Below the pieces are notes generated by a model, which was given only the letters and a program-made list of their open reading frames with translations, did not search any database and was not told the origin of the DNA. A stretch of DNA of 54,142 nt from an uncultured Eubacteriales bacterium (GTDB taxonomy: Bacteria; Bacillota; Clostridia; Oscillospirales; CAG-272): contig CAKSIP010000005.1 of assembly GCA_934462825.1 (NCBI GenBank), positions 1-54,142 on the forward strand, in the 5' to 3' direction. Position numbers and translations under genes: made by a program. Positions 7,564-16,841 of the stretch are shown here, in pieces. Numbering within the stretch: position 1 is the stretch's first letter; every line of letters begins with the position of its first letter.

Positions 7564-8979
7564 ATGGTACATTGTTATAAGCTTGGAGGCTTGAATATCG
7601 TCCTTGATACCTACTCCGGCTCGGTGCATGTGGTGGATGACGCCACGTATGATATAATTGCCGTCTATGAAACCGAACCGAAGGAGCAGATCAAGGCCGA
7701 AATTCTTGCGAAATATGCAGAGAGCGGGGAAGTGACACCGGATGAGGTGGACGCATGCTTTGCCCAGCTTGATGCACTGAAGGAGGAGGGCAAGCTCTTT
7801 ACGCCGGATCATTTTGAAAGCATGGCGGGGCGGCTCAAGGAAAAAAGTGCGGGCATAGTGAAGGCGCTTTGCCTGCACGTGGCGCATACTTGCAATCTCA
7901 ATTGCTCCTATTGCTTTGCAAGTCAAGGGAAATATCATGGCGACCGTGCTTTGATGTCCTTTGAAGTGGGAAAGCAAGCGCTGGATTTCCTTGTGGCACA
8001 TTCCGGCAGCCGGCATAACTTAGAGGTTGACTTTTTCGGCGGCGAACCGCTGATGAATTTTGACGTGGTGAAGCAATTGGTGGCTTACGCGCGCAGTATC
8101 GAAAAAGAAAAAGGGAAAAACTTTCGCTTTACTTTGACAACCAACGGCGTGTTGATTGATGATGACGTGATTGACTTTGCCAATCGTGAAATGAGCAACG
8201 TGGTGCTGAGCTTAGACGGCCGCCGTCAAGTACACGACCGTTTCCGCGTGGATTATGCAGGCAAGGGAAGCTGGGATGAGATCGTCCCGAAATTTCAAAA
8301 GCTTGTGGCGGCACGCGGCGGAAAAAATTACTATATGCGCGGTACCTTTACGCATTATAACCCCGACTTTTTGAAGGATATTGAAGAAATGCTGTCGCTT
8401 GGCTTTACAGAGTTGAGTATGGAGCCGGTGGTAGGGGCTTCCGGTGAGGCGACAACGCTGACAAAAGAGGATCTGCCTGTTGTTTTGGAACAGTATGAAA
8501 AGCTTGCGGAACTGATGCTTCGCCGTTCCCGCGAGGGGCGCCCCTTTACTTTTTACCACTATATGATCGACCTGAAAGGGGGGCCGTGCGTTTACAAACG
8601 GATTTCCGGGTGCGGATCGGGCACCGAATACATGGCCGTTACACCGTGGGGCGATCTGTACCCCTGCCATCAATTCGTCGGGGAGGAAAAATTCCGCCTT
8701 GGCAATGTGTGGGACGGGGTGACAAATCCGGACGTTCAGGCGGAGTTTGCCGCGTGCAATGTTTATACCCGCTCGGAATGTGCCGATTGCTGGGCCAAGC
8801 TTTACTGCTCGGGCGGCTGTGCGGCTAACGCATACCACGCCACAGGCCATGTGAGCGGGGTGTATTCGTACGGTTGCGAGCTGTTTCGTAAGCGCATGGA
8901 ATGTGCTATCATGCTGGAAGCGGCCAAGCAGCTGGATGCCGAAGCCGAAGCCGAAGCCGAAGCAGAAGCGAAAGCATAA
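7564..8979 (+). CDS. scfB: SCIFF maturase, radical SAM/SPASM thioether-forming enzyme
   Basis: Installs sulfur-to-carbon thioether crosslinks in the SCIFF peptide. 471 residues. The N-terminal 95 residues resemble a precursor-binding (RRE-like) region. The radical SAM cluster motif is C110-NLN-C114-SY-C117, with FFGGEPL at 158-164. The C-terminal SPASM region has Cys at 342, 350, 368, 406, 409, 415, 419 and 438, enough for two auxiliary [4Fe-4S] clusters, including the CADCWAKLYCSGGC pattern. It corresponds to CteB of Clostridium thermocellum. The ribosome site AAGGGAG is 10 nt from ATG. Oddly, the last 13 residues are an Asp/Glu-Ala repeat (DAEAEAEAEAEAKA) encoded by a hexanucleotide tandem repeat that runs on past the stop codon. 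The tail looks like a product of repeat expansion, not a conserved part of the enzyme. Confidence 0.94.
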   Translation: MVHCYKLGGLNIVLDTYSGSVHVVDDATYDIIAVYETEPKEQIKAEILAKYAESGEVTPDEVDACFAQLDALKEEGKLFTPDHFESMAGRLKEKSAGIVKALCLHVAHTCNLNCSYCFASQGKYHGDRALMSFEVGKQALDFLVAHSGSRHNLEVDFFGGEPLMNFDVVKQLVAYARSIEKEKGKNFRFTLTTNGVLIDDDVIDFANREMSNVVLSLDGRRQVHDRFRVDYAGKGSWDEIVPKFQKLVAARGGKNYYMRGTFTHYNPDFLKDIEEMLSLGFTELSMEPVVGASGEATTLTKEDLPVVLEQYEKLAELMLRRSREGRPFTFYHYMIDLKGGPCVYKRISGCGSGTEYMAVTPWGDLYPCHQFVGEEKFRLGNVWDGVTNPDVQAEFAACNVYTRSECADCWAKLYCSGGCAANAYHATGHVSGVYSYGCELFRKRMECAIMLEAAKQLDAEAEAEAEAEAKA

Positions 8980-9000
8980 GCGTAAGCATAAGCATAAGAA
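8935..9000 (+). repeat. Hexanucleotide tandem repeat across the scfB stop codon
   Basis: Eleven units of 6 bp in unbroken phase: GATGCC, GAAGCC x3, GAAGCA, GAAGCG, AAAGCA, TAAGCG, TAAGCA x2, TAAGAA. The stop TAA at 8977 is the first of four in-frame TAA codons, one per unit. Confidence 0.9.
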
Positions 9001-9098
9001 CGCAGAGCATCGACCGTGCTTAGGCGGCTTGACGCTGTGAAAAAGAAAAAACAGGGCGGTCGGCTCAGGCTCGACCGCAGAGAAAGGTGGAAAATCCG

Positions 9099-10490
9099 GT
9101 GAAAGCGCCTCTTTGTGAATTTGTAAAGAAATATGCCGCCGGAAACACACTCAGGCTCCATATGCCGGGGCATAAGGGGCAGGGCATGTTTGACGTGGAG
9201 AAGTTCGATATTACTGAAATCCACGGCGCGGATGTCTTGTATGCGGCCGACGGCGTGCTTCGGGAGAGTCAGGACAACGCATCGCAGCTGTTCGGAAGCG
9301 GAACAACCGTTTATTCGGCGGAAGGCTCGTCGCTGTCCATCCGTGCCATGCTGTATCTGGCACTTTTGTGCAAAAAGGAGGCCGGGAAGCCGGTGATCCT
9401 GGCGGCACGCAATGCTCACAAAACATTTTTAAGCGCCGCCGCACTTTTGGACTTTGAAATCGAATGGCTTTACCCGGCACCGGAGGAAACGGGCGGAGGG
9501 CTGTTGTCCTGCCCGATTTCCCCTGCGCACCTGCGACAAAAAATCGAGCAAATGGAGCGCGGGGAGCCGAAGGGAAACGGCGGCGGGAAAAAGCCGGTAG
9601 CTTTTTATCTCACCTCCCCTGACTATCTTGGAAATTTGCAGGATGTGGAGGCGCTGGCTCGGATTTGCCATGAAAAAGGGATCTTGTTTTTGGTGGATAA
9701 CGCTCATGGCGCCTATTTGCAATTTTTGCCCGTTTCCCGTCATCCGATGGCGCTGGGAGCGGATGCGTGCTGTGACTCCGCCCACAAAACATTGCCGGTT
9801 TTGACCGGCGGAGCCTATCTGCATATTTCGGCGCAGGCCCCGGCTGTGATGATCGAAAATGCCACACGAGCCATGGAGCTTTTTGCCTCAACAAGCCCCT
9901 CGTATTTGATTTTGCAATCGCTGGATGCGGCCAATGGGTATCTGGACGGTGCGTTCCGAGCCGATTTGCGGCAAACGATCGAGCGAGTGGATCTCTTAAA
10001 AAACAGGCTGACGGAAAAGGGGCTGTGCCTTGTCGGAAAGGAACCGCTGAAGCTGACGGTGATGCCGAAACCTTTTGGGTACACCGGGACGGAGCTGGCA
10101 AGCTGTTTGCGGGCACAGGGGGTGGAATGTGAGTTTTCCGATCCCGATTTTACCGTGATGATGTTTGCGCCCGGCATCGGGGAAGCGGATTTTGCAAAGC
10201 TTTGGCGTATTCTCGCGGCATTGCCGGCGCGGCCGGCTATTGCGGAGGCTCCCCCTCCGCTGACAGCGCCGCGAAGGGCGCTGTCGCCGCGCGAAGCGAT
10301 CCTGGCGCCCTCCGAATTGCTTCCGGTGGAGGAATGCTTCGGGCGCGTTTTGGCACAAGCGAACGTCGCTTGCCCGCCGGCGATCCCCATCGTTTCTCTC
10401 GGTGAAGTGATCGGAAATGAGGAGATGCGGCTGTTTTCCTATTACGGAATCCCACAGGCCCGTGTGGTGCGCGAAACGGAAAAACGATAA
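9099..10490 (+). CDS. PLP-dependent Orn/Lys/Arg decarboxylase family enzyme
   Basis: Fold-type I PLP enzyme of 463 residues. N-terminal LRLHMPGHKG is the family hallmark; DVLYAADGVLRESQDNASQLFGS and the cofactor region FLVDNAHGAYL follow. The PLP lysine lies in DSAHKTLPVLTGGAYLH. It is short relative to E. coli-type inducible decarboxylases and lacks their N-terminal wing domain, as in Bacillus YaaO/SpeA-like proteins. Activity on lysine, arginine or ornithine cannot be told from sequence; polyamine synthesis is the usual role. The start is GTG at 9099 with AAGGTGG 8 nt upstream; an alternative GTG at 9087 overlaps that site and is unlikely. It ends facing the GH20 gene across a double-hairpin repeat. 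Confidence 0.82.
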   Translation: MKAPLCEFVKKYAAGNTLRLHMPGHKGQGMFDVEKFDITEIHGADVLYAADGVLRESQDNASQLFGSGTTVYSAEGSSLSIRAMLYLALLCKKEAGKPVILAARNAHKTFLSAAALLDFEIEWLYPAPEETGGGLLSCPISPAHLRQKIEQMERGEPKGNGGGKKPVAFYLTSPDYLGNLQDVEALARICHEKGILFLVDNAHGAYLQFLPVSRHPMALGADACCDSAHKTLPVLTGGAYLHISAQAPAVMIENATRAMELFASTSPSYLILQSLDAANGYLDGAFRADLRQTIERVDLLKNRLTEKGLCLVGKEPLKLTVMPKPFGYTGTELASCLRAQGVECEFSDPDFTVMMFAPGIGEADFAKLWRILAALPARPAIAEAPPPLTAPRRALSPREAILAPSELLPVEECFGRVLAQANVACPPAIPIVSLGEVIGNEEMRLFSYYGIPQARVVRETEKR

Positions 10491-10545
10491 TGGCTTTGCC
10501 GGAAAGAGAGCGCGCTTTTGTCGCAAAATCCGTGCAAAATAAAAT

Positions 10546-10631
10546 GAGTGGCTGTTAAAAACCCGATGTTTTTAACAGCCACTCTTAGGAAAAGGTACGC
10601 AAGCCCGTAAAAACGGGCCAGCGTACCTTTT
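10546..10631. repeat. Dispersed palindrome, type B copy 1, with second hairpin
   Basis: Arms GAGTGGCTGTTAAAAA and its complement (10546-10561, 10569-10584) with loop CCCGATG. A second stem, AAAAGGTACGC with GCGTACCTTTT (10590-10600, 10621-10631), and an inner CCCGT/ACGGG stem follow at once. It lies between convergent genes. Confidence 0.88.
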
Positions 10632-10651
10632 CTTTGCTTTTGGGAAAAATT

Positions 10652-12481
10652 TTAACGGTGGAAGGTTACGGCAATCAGCTCGACATCCCCGTTTTCAGGA
10701 ATGTAAGTAAAGGAACGAACGGCCTTTTCCGGGAAAGGATTCTTGAAGGCAGTGCGATAAACCATGCGCCCGTCGAGATACTGCGGCACGGTGGAATAGG
10801 AAACTTCTCCCAGGGAGCTTTCCGCAACGCCCAGCGTGGGATCTTTTTCTTGCTCGCTGACTTTTCCAAGCGTGCTCGAAGAAATGTTGGTTCCGTACTT
10901 AACATCAAAGTCAGCCTGCGTTCCATCGGTGTAGGTCAGGCGATATTTGCCCATGTGGTAGATTTCGTCTTCAATGAACACGCCGTCGTAGAACACTTTA
11001 TAAGGAATGTATTTGTCCGTGGTATGCGTAACCTCGATGCAGCCCTTGAGATCGCCGTAGTGCTTGCGATAACATTCCGCAAAAGCTCGCTTGTTCAGCT
11101 CGACCAGCTGCGGGGTGTCGTAGTCACGGCTCCACATCGCGTAAGCGCCCATCACCAGGTTGAGATACTGATTGTTGCGCTGCATATATTCCGGGTGGTT
11201 GCTACCCCAATTGGAGCAGCTGCCGCCACGCAGACCGAAATCGCGGCGCAAACGCCAATGCTCGACATCGGAGACAGCCATGTTTCCGAAAATCATCGGA
11301 TAGCCGTGCATATGAAGCATCAAGTCGTACTGCATGCCGAAGCCGTAGTACCAGTTGATCATGAGAATATCGCGCGGAAGCATACATTGACATTGGAAGG
11401 TGGGTGGGAAATGAATGTGAATGCTGGGATCGGAGGAGCGATAACGATCTTCTCCGGCGCCGCCGTAGGTGCGTCCGTTTTTGGTTACCACCGGCAACAG
11501 CTTGTCGCACCACATAGCGGTTTGGATGCCTCTTTCGGCCAAATAGTCATGAATTTTGGTTACGTCCTCCGTGAACACATCCTGCGGACGCTTGTCGCGG
11601 CATTTTTCGCACAGGCAAATGGAATAAAATTCATCATGCCCGATGTTGACAAGCTTAGGATGAAAAACTTCAATCACTTCGTCCAGCACGTCAAACATCA
11701 GCTCATAGGACTTCGGATTGGACGGGCAGTAGGTGTCCGCATACGGATCTTCTTTGCGCTCGGCCACTTCGGGGTGTGCCATGCAGATGTAGTCGGTGTG
11801 GGAAAGCGAGGGCGCTTCGGGGTAAACTTCAAGTCCGCGTGTGCGGCAGTAGTCAATCAGTGTGCGAACCTCGTCCTGCGTCAGAATATCGCCCTCCCCA
11901 TTGTCGGTGTGGATGGAGTTTTTGGCCCAGGCAAACCCATTTTGAATTTCATGCGTGCGGTCGGAATAGCGATGCGTGTCAGCGGCAAATTCGGCCCAGC
12001 GCTTGTTAATTTCGGGATGGCGCTTGTATTCCATCGCGCCGCCGATTTCAAAGGAGATGGCATTGTATTTGTAATCAACCAGGAAATCTACCATGGCAAA
12101 AAATTCGGCAAACGAATTGCGTCCCGGCAAATAAACGCGATAGCCACGGAAGTCGCAATCGGGAGAATCCGAAAGGAATCCGGTAAACAGCTCGTCAAAT
12201 TCGGAAAGCTGACGAAGTGTGACGGCGGCATAAATCAGCGCGCGTGCATCGGCATAGCGGACAGCAATGCCGTCCTGTGCCAACGAAAGGGCATAGCCCT
12301 CGGAGGGCAATGTGGTGTCTTGCACGGCGGTTACGGCAAACTTGGCGTCGCCGGTGCCGAAATCGGCAATCCACTTTTCGGCCAAGGTCAGTGCATATCC
12401 GTGAAAGCCTTTCACGGAAGTCTTGGCCGACAGCGTGATTTTTTCCTCACCTTTTTCCCATATTTGCGGTTTGAAAAACAT
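10652..12481 (-). CDS. Glycoside hydrolase family 20 beta-hexosaminidase
   Basis: 609 residues with no signal peptide, so likely cytoplasmic. Residues 1-105 form the GH20b-like N-terminal domain (AVRYADARALIYAAVTLRQL). The catalytic TIM barrel starts at FRGYRVYLP. The catalytic pair is D283-E284 in LVNIGHDEF; PEAPSLSHTDY precedes it. A C-terminal extension of about 150 residues follows the barrel. GH20 enzymes release terminal GlcNAc or GalNAc by substrate-assisted catalysis; here they would act on imported host glycans or chitobiose-like oligosaccharides, which is inference. The start at 12481 puts AAGGAG 9 nt upstream; an ATG 6 nt earlier is too close to that site. It follows rsmG on the same strand after 56 nt. 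Confidence 0.85.
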   Translation of the reverse strand: MFFKPQIWEKGEEKITLSAKTSVKGFHGYALTLAEKWIADFGTGDAKFAVTAVQDTTLPSEGYALSLAQDGIAVRYADARALIYAAVTLRQLSEFDELFTGFLSDSPDCDFRGYRVYLPGRNSFAEFFAMVDFLVDYKYNAISFEIGGAMEYKRHPEINKRWAEFAADTHRYSDRTHEIQNGFAWAKNSIHTDNGEGDILTQDEVRTLIDYCRTRGLEVYPEAPSLSHTDYICMAHPEVAERKEDPYADTYCPSNPKSYELMFDVLDEVIEVFHPKLVNIGHDEFYSICLCEKCRDKRPQDVFTEDVTKIHDYLAERGIQTAMWCDKLLPVVTKNGRTYGGAGEDRYRSSDPSIHIHFPPTFQCQCMLPRDILMINWYYGFGMQYDLMLHMHGYPMIFGNMAVSDVEHWRLRRDFGLRGGSCSNWGSNHPEYMQRNNQYLNLVMGAYAMWSRDYDTPQLVELNKRAFAECYRKHYGDLKGCIEVTHTTDKYIPYKVFYDGVFIEDEIYHMGKYRLTYTDGTQADFDVKYGTNISSSTLGKVSEQEKDPTLGVAESSLGEVSYSTVPQYLDGRMVYRTAFKNPFPEKAVRSFTYIPENGDVELIAVTFHR

Positions 12482-12537
12482 GATCATATTCTCCTTGCTA
12501 AAAAATGATTTTTATAATAATTGTGTTCGGATGGCAG

Positions 12538-13332
12538 TTAAGAGGGGGAAGCGCCGCGAAATTCTTTGAGAATTTTGGCATAGCTTCGGGGGTATGCGGC
12601 CGGCGTGTCGGCCGTTTTTTCTATAAGGAGCAGGGCACGTTGGTAGATCTCGGTGCTTTCCTTGCCCGAAAGCGGATAATAGACGATACGGGGCTGTCCG
12701 TCGGCACCGAGCCTTTGTAAAAGGTTCGCTTTTTGAACCTCGGCCAATTCTTCCTCCGCACGTACCGACTTCATGGCAAGGAACCGCCCCCCCTTCCGCA
12801 CAAAGGGCAAGCAAAGCTCGCACAGCACAGGCAGAGAGGCCACGGCACGGGCGGTTACAACGTCAAAGTGTTGACGTAAAGGGCTGTTCGGCGCGGCCAA
12901 CACCTCGGCACGTCCGCAGAGCGCCTCAAAGGAAGGGGCCGGTAGGGACAGAAGCTGTGCCGTTTCCCGAACGTAGGTTACTTTTTTTTCCGTGCTGTCG
13001 ATGGCCGTGATCGAAAGGTCGGGGCGCGCGATAGCCAAAGGCAGAGAGGGAAAGCCGCCCCCGCACCCCACGTCTAACACGCGTGCGCCCTGAGGAATGT
13101 GTGCGGCAATGGAAAGGCTGTCGGCCAAATGCTTTACAATCAGCTCTTGCGGATCGGTCACGGCGGTCAGGTTCAGACTTTGGTTGACCTCGCAAAGGTG
13201 GCGGGACAGCTGATAGAGCTTTTGAACGGTTGCGTCGTCCGAAAAATCCGACAATCCGTTTTGAGCAAAAAGCTCCCGCAAGCTCGCACAAAAATCCGCT
13301 TCCTGCGGAAAAACAAAGGCCTGCTTGGGCAT
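12538..13332 (-). CDS. rsmG: 16S rRNA (guanine-527-N7)-methyltransferase
   Basis: Methylates G527 of 16S rRNA in the 530 loop using S-adenosylmethionine. 264 residues, the usual length range. Features: NLTAVTDPQELIVKHLADSL, the SAM-binding glycine motif VLDVGCGGGFPSLPLAIARP at about residue 85-105, and the AID...KKVTYVRE strand. It sits 17 nt after mnmG, the classic mnmG-rsmG (gidAB) pair. Loss of this enzyme gives low-level streptomycin resistance in other bacteria. Confidence 0.95.
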   Translation of the reverse strand: MPKQAFVFPQEADFCASLRELFAQNGLSDFSDDATVQKLYQLSRHLCEVNQSLNLTAVTDPQELIVKHLADSLSIAAHIPQGARVLDVGCGGGFPSLPLAIARPDLSITAIDSTEKKVTYVRETAQLLSLPAPSFEALCGRAEVLAAPNSPLRQHFDVVTARAVASLPVLCELCLPFVRKGGRFLAMKSVRAEEELAEVQKANLLQRLGADGQPRIVYYPLSGKESTEIYQRALLLIEKTADTPAAYPRSYAKILKEFRGASPS

Positions 13333-13349
13333 AATATCCTCCGTTATTT

Positions 13350-15224
13350 TTATTTTAATCCCAAATAGATCAAGAGTATTGATATGTCGGCAGGGTTGAC
13401 GCCACTGATGCGCGAAGCTTGTCCCACCGTCATCGGACGAAACCGGTCGAGCTTTTGGGCGGCTTCTATGCGAAGACCTTTCAGCGATTTGTAGTCCAGA
13501 TCCGGCGGCAAGCGTTTTTCCTCCAGCTTTTCCGAACGAGCCACGTCGGCCAATTGCTTTTTAATGTAGCCTTCGTACTTAATATCAATCTCCACCGTGT
13601 TTTGCGCCGCCCGGGAAAGGGAAGGGCGGTTGGGATCCAGCGGTTCAATGGATTGGTATGTCAACTGAGGACGCCGAATCAGGTCGCTCAGAGAAATGCC
13701 CGACGGTGTGGGGGGCATATCGTGCATCGCTAAAAACGGCGCAACTTTTTCGGGCGAGAGATAGGTCGTGTTCAGCCGTTCTTTTTCTTTTTCAATGGCC
13801 TCTTTTTTGGCCAGAAACCGACGGTAGCGTTCTTCTCCGATCAGACCTACACGATGCCCGGTCGGCGTCAGACGTATATCTGCGTTATCCTGGCGCAAAA
13901 GCAGGCGGTATTCGGAGCGGGAGGTCATCATGCGGTACGGCTCGTTGGTTCCTTTGGTTACAAGGTCGTCAATCAACGTGCCGATGTAGCTTTCCGAGCG
14001 CTTGAGAATCATCGGCTCCTCGCCCTTCAGCTTCAGCGCGGCGTTGATTCCGGCTACCAACCCCTGCGCGGCGGCCTCTTCATAGCCGGAGGTGCCGTTG
14101 AACTGTCCGGCGCCGTAAAGTCCTTCGATTTCTTTAAATTCAAGGGATCCGAACAATTGAAGCGGATCGCAGCAATCGTATTCGATTGCATAGGCGTAGC
14201 GCATGATCTCCGCCTTGGAAAAGCCGGGCAGAGAGGCGAGCATTTGATGCTGAACATCGGTCGGCAGAGAGGTGGAAAAGCCTTGCAGGTACATTTCCTC
14301 CGTGTCTTTTCCGAGCGGCTCTACAAACAGCTGATGCCGCTCCTTGTCGGCAAACCGTACAACCTTGTCTTCAATGGAAGGGCAGTAGCGCGGGCCGGTG
14401 CCGTGAATTTGCCCCGAATACATGGCCGAGCGCCCGATATTTTCACGAATAATCCGATGGGTTTCTTCGTTGGTGTAAACGATGTGACAAGGCAGCTGGT
14501 CTGCCGTATCGAAAAAGTCTTCCGGTGTGTCGGCGCAATAGGGGATCGGTCGTTCCTCCCCCGGCTGTTCCTCCAGCACGGAAAAATCAATGCTTTGACG
14601 CTTTACACGGGCCGGCGTTCCGGTTTTGAAGCGCAAAAGCTTTACGCCGATGGACTCCAGCGCCTGCGAAAGTCCGGCCGCCGGCAAAAACCCGTCCGGG
14701 CCGCTGGCGTAATTGACATTGCCCACAAAAATGCGGCTGTCCAGATACGTACCCGTGCATAGAATCGCGGCCTCGCAGGCAAAGGTTTCCCCAAGGCGCG
14801 TCGTAACCGAGCAAACGTGCTTTTTTCCGTTTTGTTCCTTCACACCAATGGAAACGATTTCGCCCTGCAATAAATGCAACCGATCGGTTTGTTCCAGCGT
14901 GTGCTTCATTCGATTGTGGTAGGCAGCGCGGTCTGCCTGAATCCGTTTGGAGTGTACCGCCGCCCCTTTGCCGAGATTCAATGTGCGCGATTGCAGTGTG
15001 ACGGCATCCGCTGCCCGTCCCATTTCGCCGCCGAGTGCATCAATTTCATAAACGAGATGCCCCTTGCCCGTACCTCCGATGGAGGGGTTGCAGGGCATGT
15101 TGGCCACAGCATCCAGGCTGATGGTAAACAGTGTGGTGTCCAAGCCGAGGCGCGCTGCCGCCAGGGCGGCTTCAATGCCGGCGTGTCCGGCACCGATCAC
15201 CGCAATCTGAGTTTTTAGTTCCAT
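13350..15224 (-). CDS. mnmG: tRNA uridine-34 modification enzyme MnmG
   Basis: FAD enzyme that, with MnmE, adds carboxymethylaminomethyl (or aminomethyl) to U34 of certain tRNAs. 624 residues, standard length. N-terminal FAD site VIGAGHAGIEAALAAARLG; NMPCNPSIGGTGKGHLVYEIDALGG; CTGTYLDSRIFVG; LLRFKTGTPARV; C-terminal helical domain with FRPMTVGQASRISGVNPADISILLIYL. mnmE is not in the window. An alpha/beta hydrolase gene lies 62 nt upstream on the same strand. Confidence 0.97.
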   Translation of the reverse strand: MELKTQIAVIGAGHAGIEAALAAARLGLDTTLFTISLDAVANMPCNPSIGGTGKGHLVYEIDALGGEMGRAADAVTLQSRTLNLGKGAAVHSKRIQADRAAYHNRMKHTLEQTDRLHLLQGEIVSIGVKEQNGKKHVCSVTTRLGETFACEAAILCTGTYLDSRIFVGNVNYASGPDGFLPAAGLSQALESIGVKLLRFKTGTPARVKRQSIDFSVLEEQPGEERPIPYCADTPEDFFDTADQLPCHIVYTNEETHRIIRENIGRSAMYSGQIHGTGPRYCPSIEDKVVRFADKERHQLFVEPLGKDTEEMYLQGFSTSLPTDVQHQMLASLPGFSKAEIMRYAYAIEYDCCDPLQLFGSLEFKEIEGLYGAGQFNGTSGYEEAAAQGLVAGINAALKLKGEEPMILKRSESYIGTLIDDLVTKGTNEPYRMMTSRSEYRLLLRQDNADIRLTPTGHRVGLIGEERYRRFLAKKEAIEKEKERLNTTYLSPEKVAPFLAMHDMPPTPSGISLSDLIRRPQLTYQSIEPLDPNRPSLSRAAQNTVEIDIKYEGYIKKQLADVARSEKLEEKRLPPDLDYKSLKGLRIEAAQKLDRFRPMTVGQASRISGVNPADISILLIYLGLK

Positions 15225-15286
15225 GTATATGTAAGTCCTTTCGCAGAGGAAGGCATACGAAGTCCTTCCTTGTTTCTATTGCTGTC

Positions 15287-16486
15287 TTACTTACCGTTTT
15301 CGGTTGATTTTGGGCCGGATGGCTCTGCATCGCCGCTTTCCTGCGCCGTGCTTTCGGTGCTTGGCAGGTGAGAATCCATCCATTCAATGGTTTGGTCAAA
15401 AATGGTTTCGCGCCCCAATTCGTTGAGAATTTCATGCCGTCCGTTTTTATACAAGCGAAGCGTTACATCCTCTATGCCGGCATCCGCCAGCCGATGAAAG
15501 ACCTTTTCCACACCCTTGCCGTAATTGCCGACGGGATCCATGTCGCCGCTCATCAGAAGCATGGGCAGATCCTTGCGAATTTTGCCGGCCCAGCTTTTTT
15601 TGGACACGGCATGCAACAAATCAAACAGATCATAAAAGGCGCGTGTCGTAAAGATATAAGTGCAGAAGGGATCCTGCGCATACCGGTCACGGATGGCCGT
15701 GTCCCGTGTCAGCCAGGAATAAGAGTCGTGTTCTTTTTTGAACTTTTTGTTGTAGCTGCCAAAGGCCATACGATCCAACTGCTTGCTGCGATAGCGCTCT
15801 CCTTTTTTGACGATCAGGATTTGCGCCAGCTTTCGGGCCAAGCCCGAAGGAGCTTCCGGCCCGCCGGTTCCGACGATCACGGCGGCATCCACCTCGTCCG
15901 AGTAGTGCGCAAGGTAAAGACGCGCGATAAAGGAACCCATGCTGTGTCCCAGCAGGATCAAGGGAAGCGTTGGGTATTGCTGTTTTATCCATTTGGTGAG
16001 CGTGTGTACGTCCTGTACGAAAAAGGCGCCGCCGCCCCCCTCAGCCGTAAAGCCGAGATCTTCCGGCGTTTTCGCTGTGTAGCCATGGCCGAGGTGATCG
16101 TTGCCGCATACTACATAGCCATGGCGGCAAAGCTCGTTGGCAAAGTCTTCGTAGCGAAGCAGATATTCGCACATACCGTGGCTGATTTGTACAATCGCTT
16201 TCGGCTCCTGCTGCAGAGGGCGGAAAACATAGTAGGCAATGTCATTTTTTTCGTCGGCGGAGGGGAAGTGACTTTTGGTCAGCGAATAGCAAATCTCCTT
16301 GGGACGTTTCTGCGCCTTTTGGTCGGCAAGCGCCTGTTCGGAAAGCGTGGGCTTGGCTTTGGAAGCCTCTTGGCTTGCATTTTCGGCATATGAAACGGTT
16401 TTATCCTCCGAAAGGCTGTCGCGGAGGGTATCCGCTGTAGCGTCGGATAAGATTTCGTTGGATTCTTTGGTCTTTTTTCTGAACAT
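15287..16486 (-). CDS. Alpha/beta hydrolase, monoacylglycerol lipase/lysophospholipase-like
   Basis: 399 residues. The first 85 are a charged, low-complexity region; the hydrolase fold begins near AIVQISHGMCEYLLRY. The nucleophile is the Ser of LLGHSMGSF, the acid is in MSGDMDPVGNYGKGV, and the histidine in NGRHEILNE. The SHGMxEYxxRY start and GHSMG elbow match the Hydrolase_4 (PldB/monoacylglycerol lipase) group. The substrate is not known. The start at 16486 (MFRKKTKESNE) was preferred to a longer frame because of the GAAGGGAG site and the promoter just upstream. The 13 nt between site and ATG contain a double AAGTAT unit. Confidence 0.8.
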   Translation of the reverse strand: MFRKKTKESNEILSDATADTLRDSLSEDKTVSYAENASQEASKAKPTLSEQALADQKAQKRPKEICYSLTKSHFPSADEKNDIAYYVFRPLQQEPKAIVQISHGMCEYLLRYEDFANELCRHGYVVCGNDHLGHGYTAKTPEDLGFTAEGGGGAFFVQDVHTLTKWIKQQYPTLPLILLGHSMGSFIARLYLAHYSDEVDAAVIVGTGGPEAPSGLARKLAQILIVKKGERYRSKQLDRMAFGSYNKKFKKEHDSYSWLTRDTAIRDRYAQDPFCTYIFTTRAFYDLFDLLHAVSKKSWAGKIRKDLPMLLMSGDMDPVGNYGKGVEKVFHRLADAGIEDVTLRLYKNGRHEILNELGRETIFDQTIEWMDSHLPSTESTAQESGDAEPSGPKSTENGK

Positions 16487-16567
16487 TATACTTATACTTC
16501 TCCCTTCTGCCGCCGCGACGGCATCGCCGCGCGAAACGGTTTCACACGCACGGTACATTCAAATAAT

Positions 16568-16596
16568 ATTATATTATTATTTCCCTTTTTTGTCAA
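16568..16596 (-). promoter_or_regulatory. Consensus promoter for the hydrolase-mnmG-rsmG group
   Basis: On the minus strand TTGACA, 17-nt A-rich spacer, TATAAT: full consensus, about 80 nt upstream of the start at 16486. Confidence 0.85.
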
Positions 16597-16715
16597 GCCT
16601 TTATGCGCATCCGAAGGCGTTTCCGAACCGTTTCCCGAAAGTTTTTTTCTTCTTCTTTTCCTGCGTTTTTTCTTTCCTTCGCGCCCGCTTTGACGAAAAA
16701 ACGAGAAAATAGCTC

Positions 16716-16744
16716 TTGAAATCTTTTGCTTTTTAGAGTATAAT
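16716..16744 (+). promoter_or_regulatory. Promoter for asnA
   Basis: TTGAAA, 17-nt spacer, TATAAT. The leader (about 90 nt) can pair CCTCTG with CAGAGG just before the ribosome site; a regulatory role is unproven. Confidence 0.8.
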
Positions 16745-16841
16745 ATATTTATCTTTAGTTTTTAATTATTTGCCAGCCCTCTGTGCGCCGATTGAACCGT
16801 GCATGTGTCGCTGTTCGGGAGCAGAGGCGGAAAGGATTTGT

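Noticed and set aside
8935..9000. CRISPR or other regular array
   Set aside because: Units are only 6 bp with no spacers; it is a microsatellite. I found no CRISPR-like repeats in the window.
10634..12508. Long plus-strand frame opposite the GH20 gene
   Set aside because: No start signal or domain; the minus strand has clear GH20 motifs and a good ribosome site.
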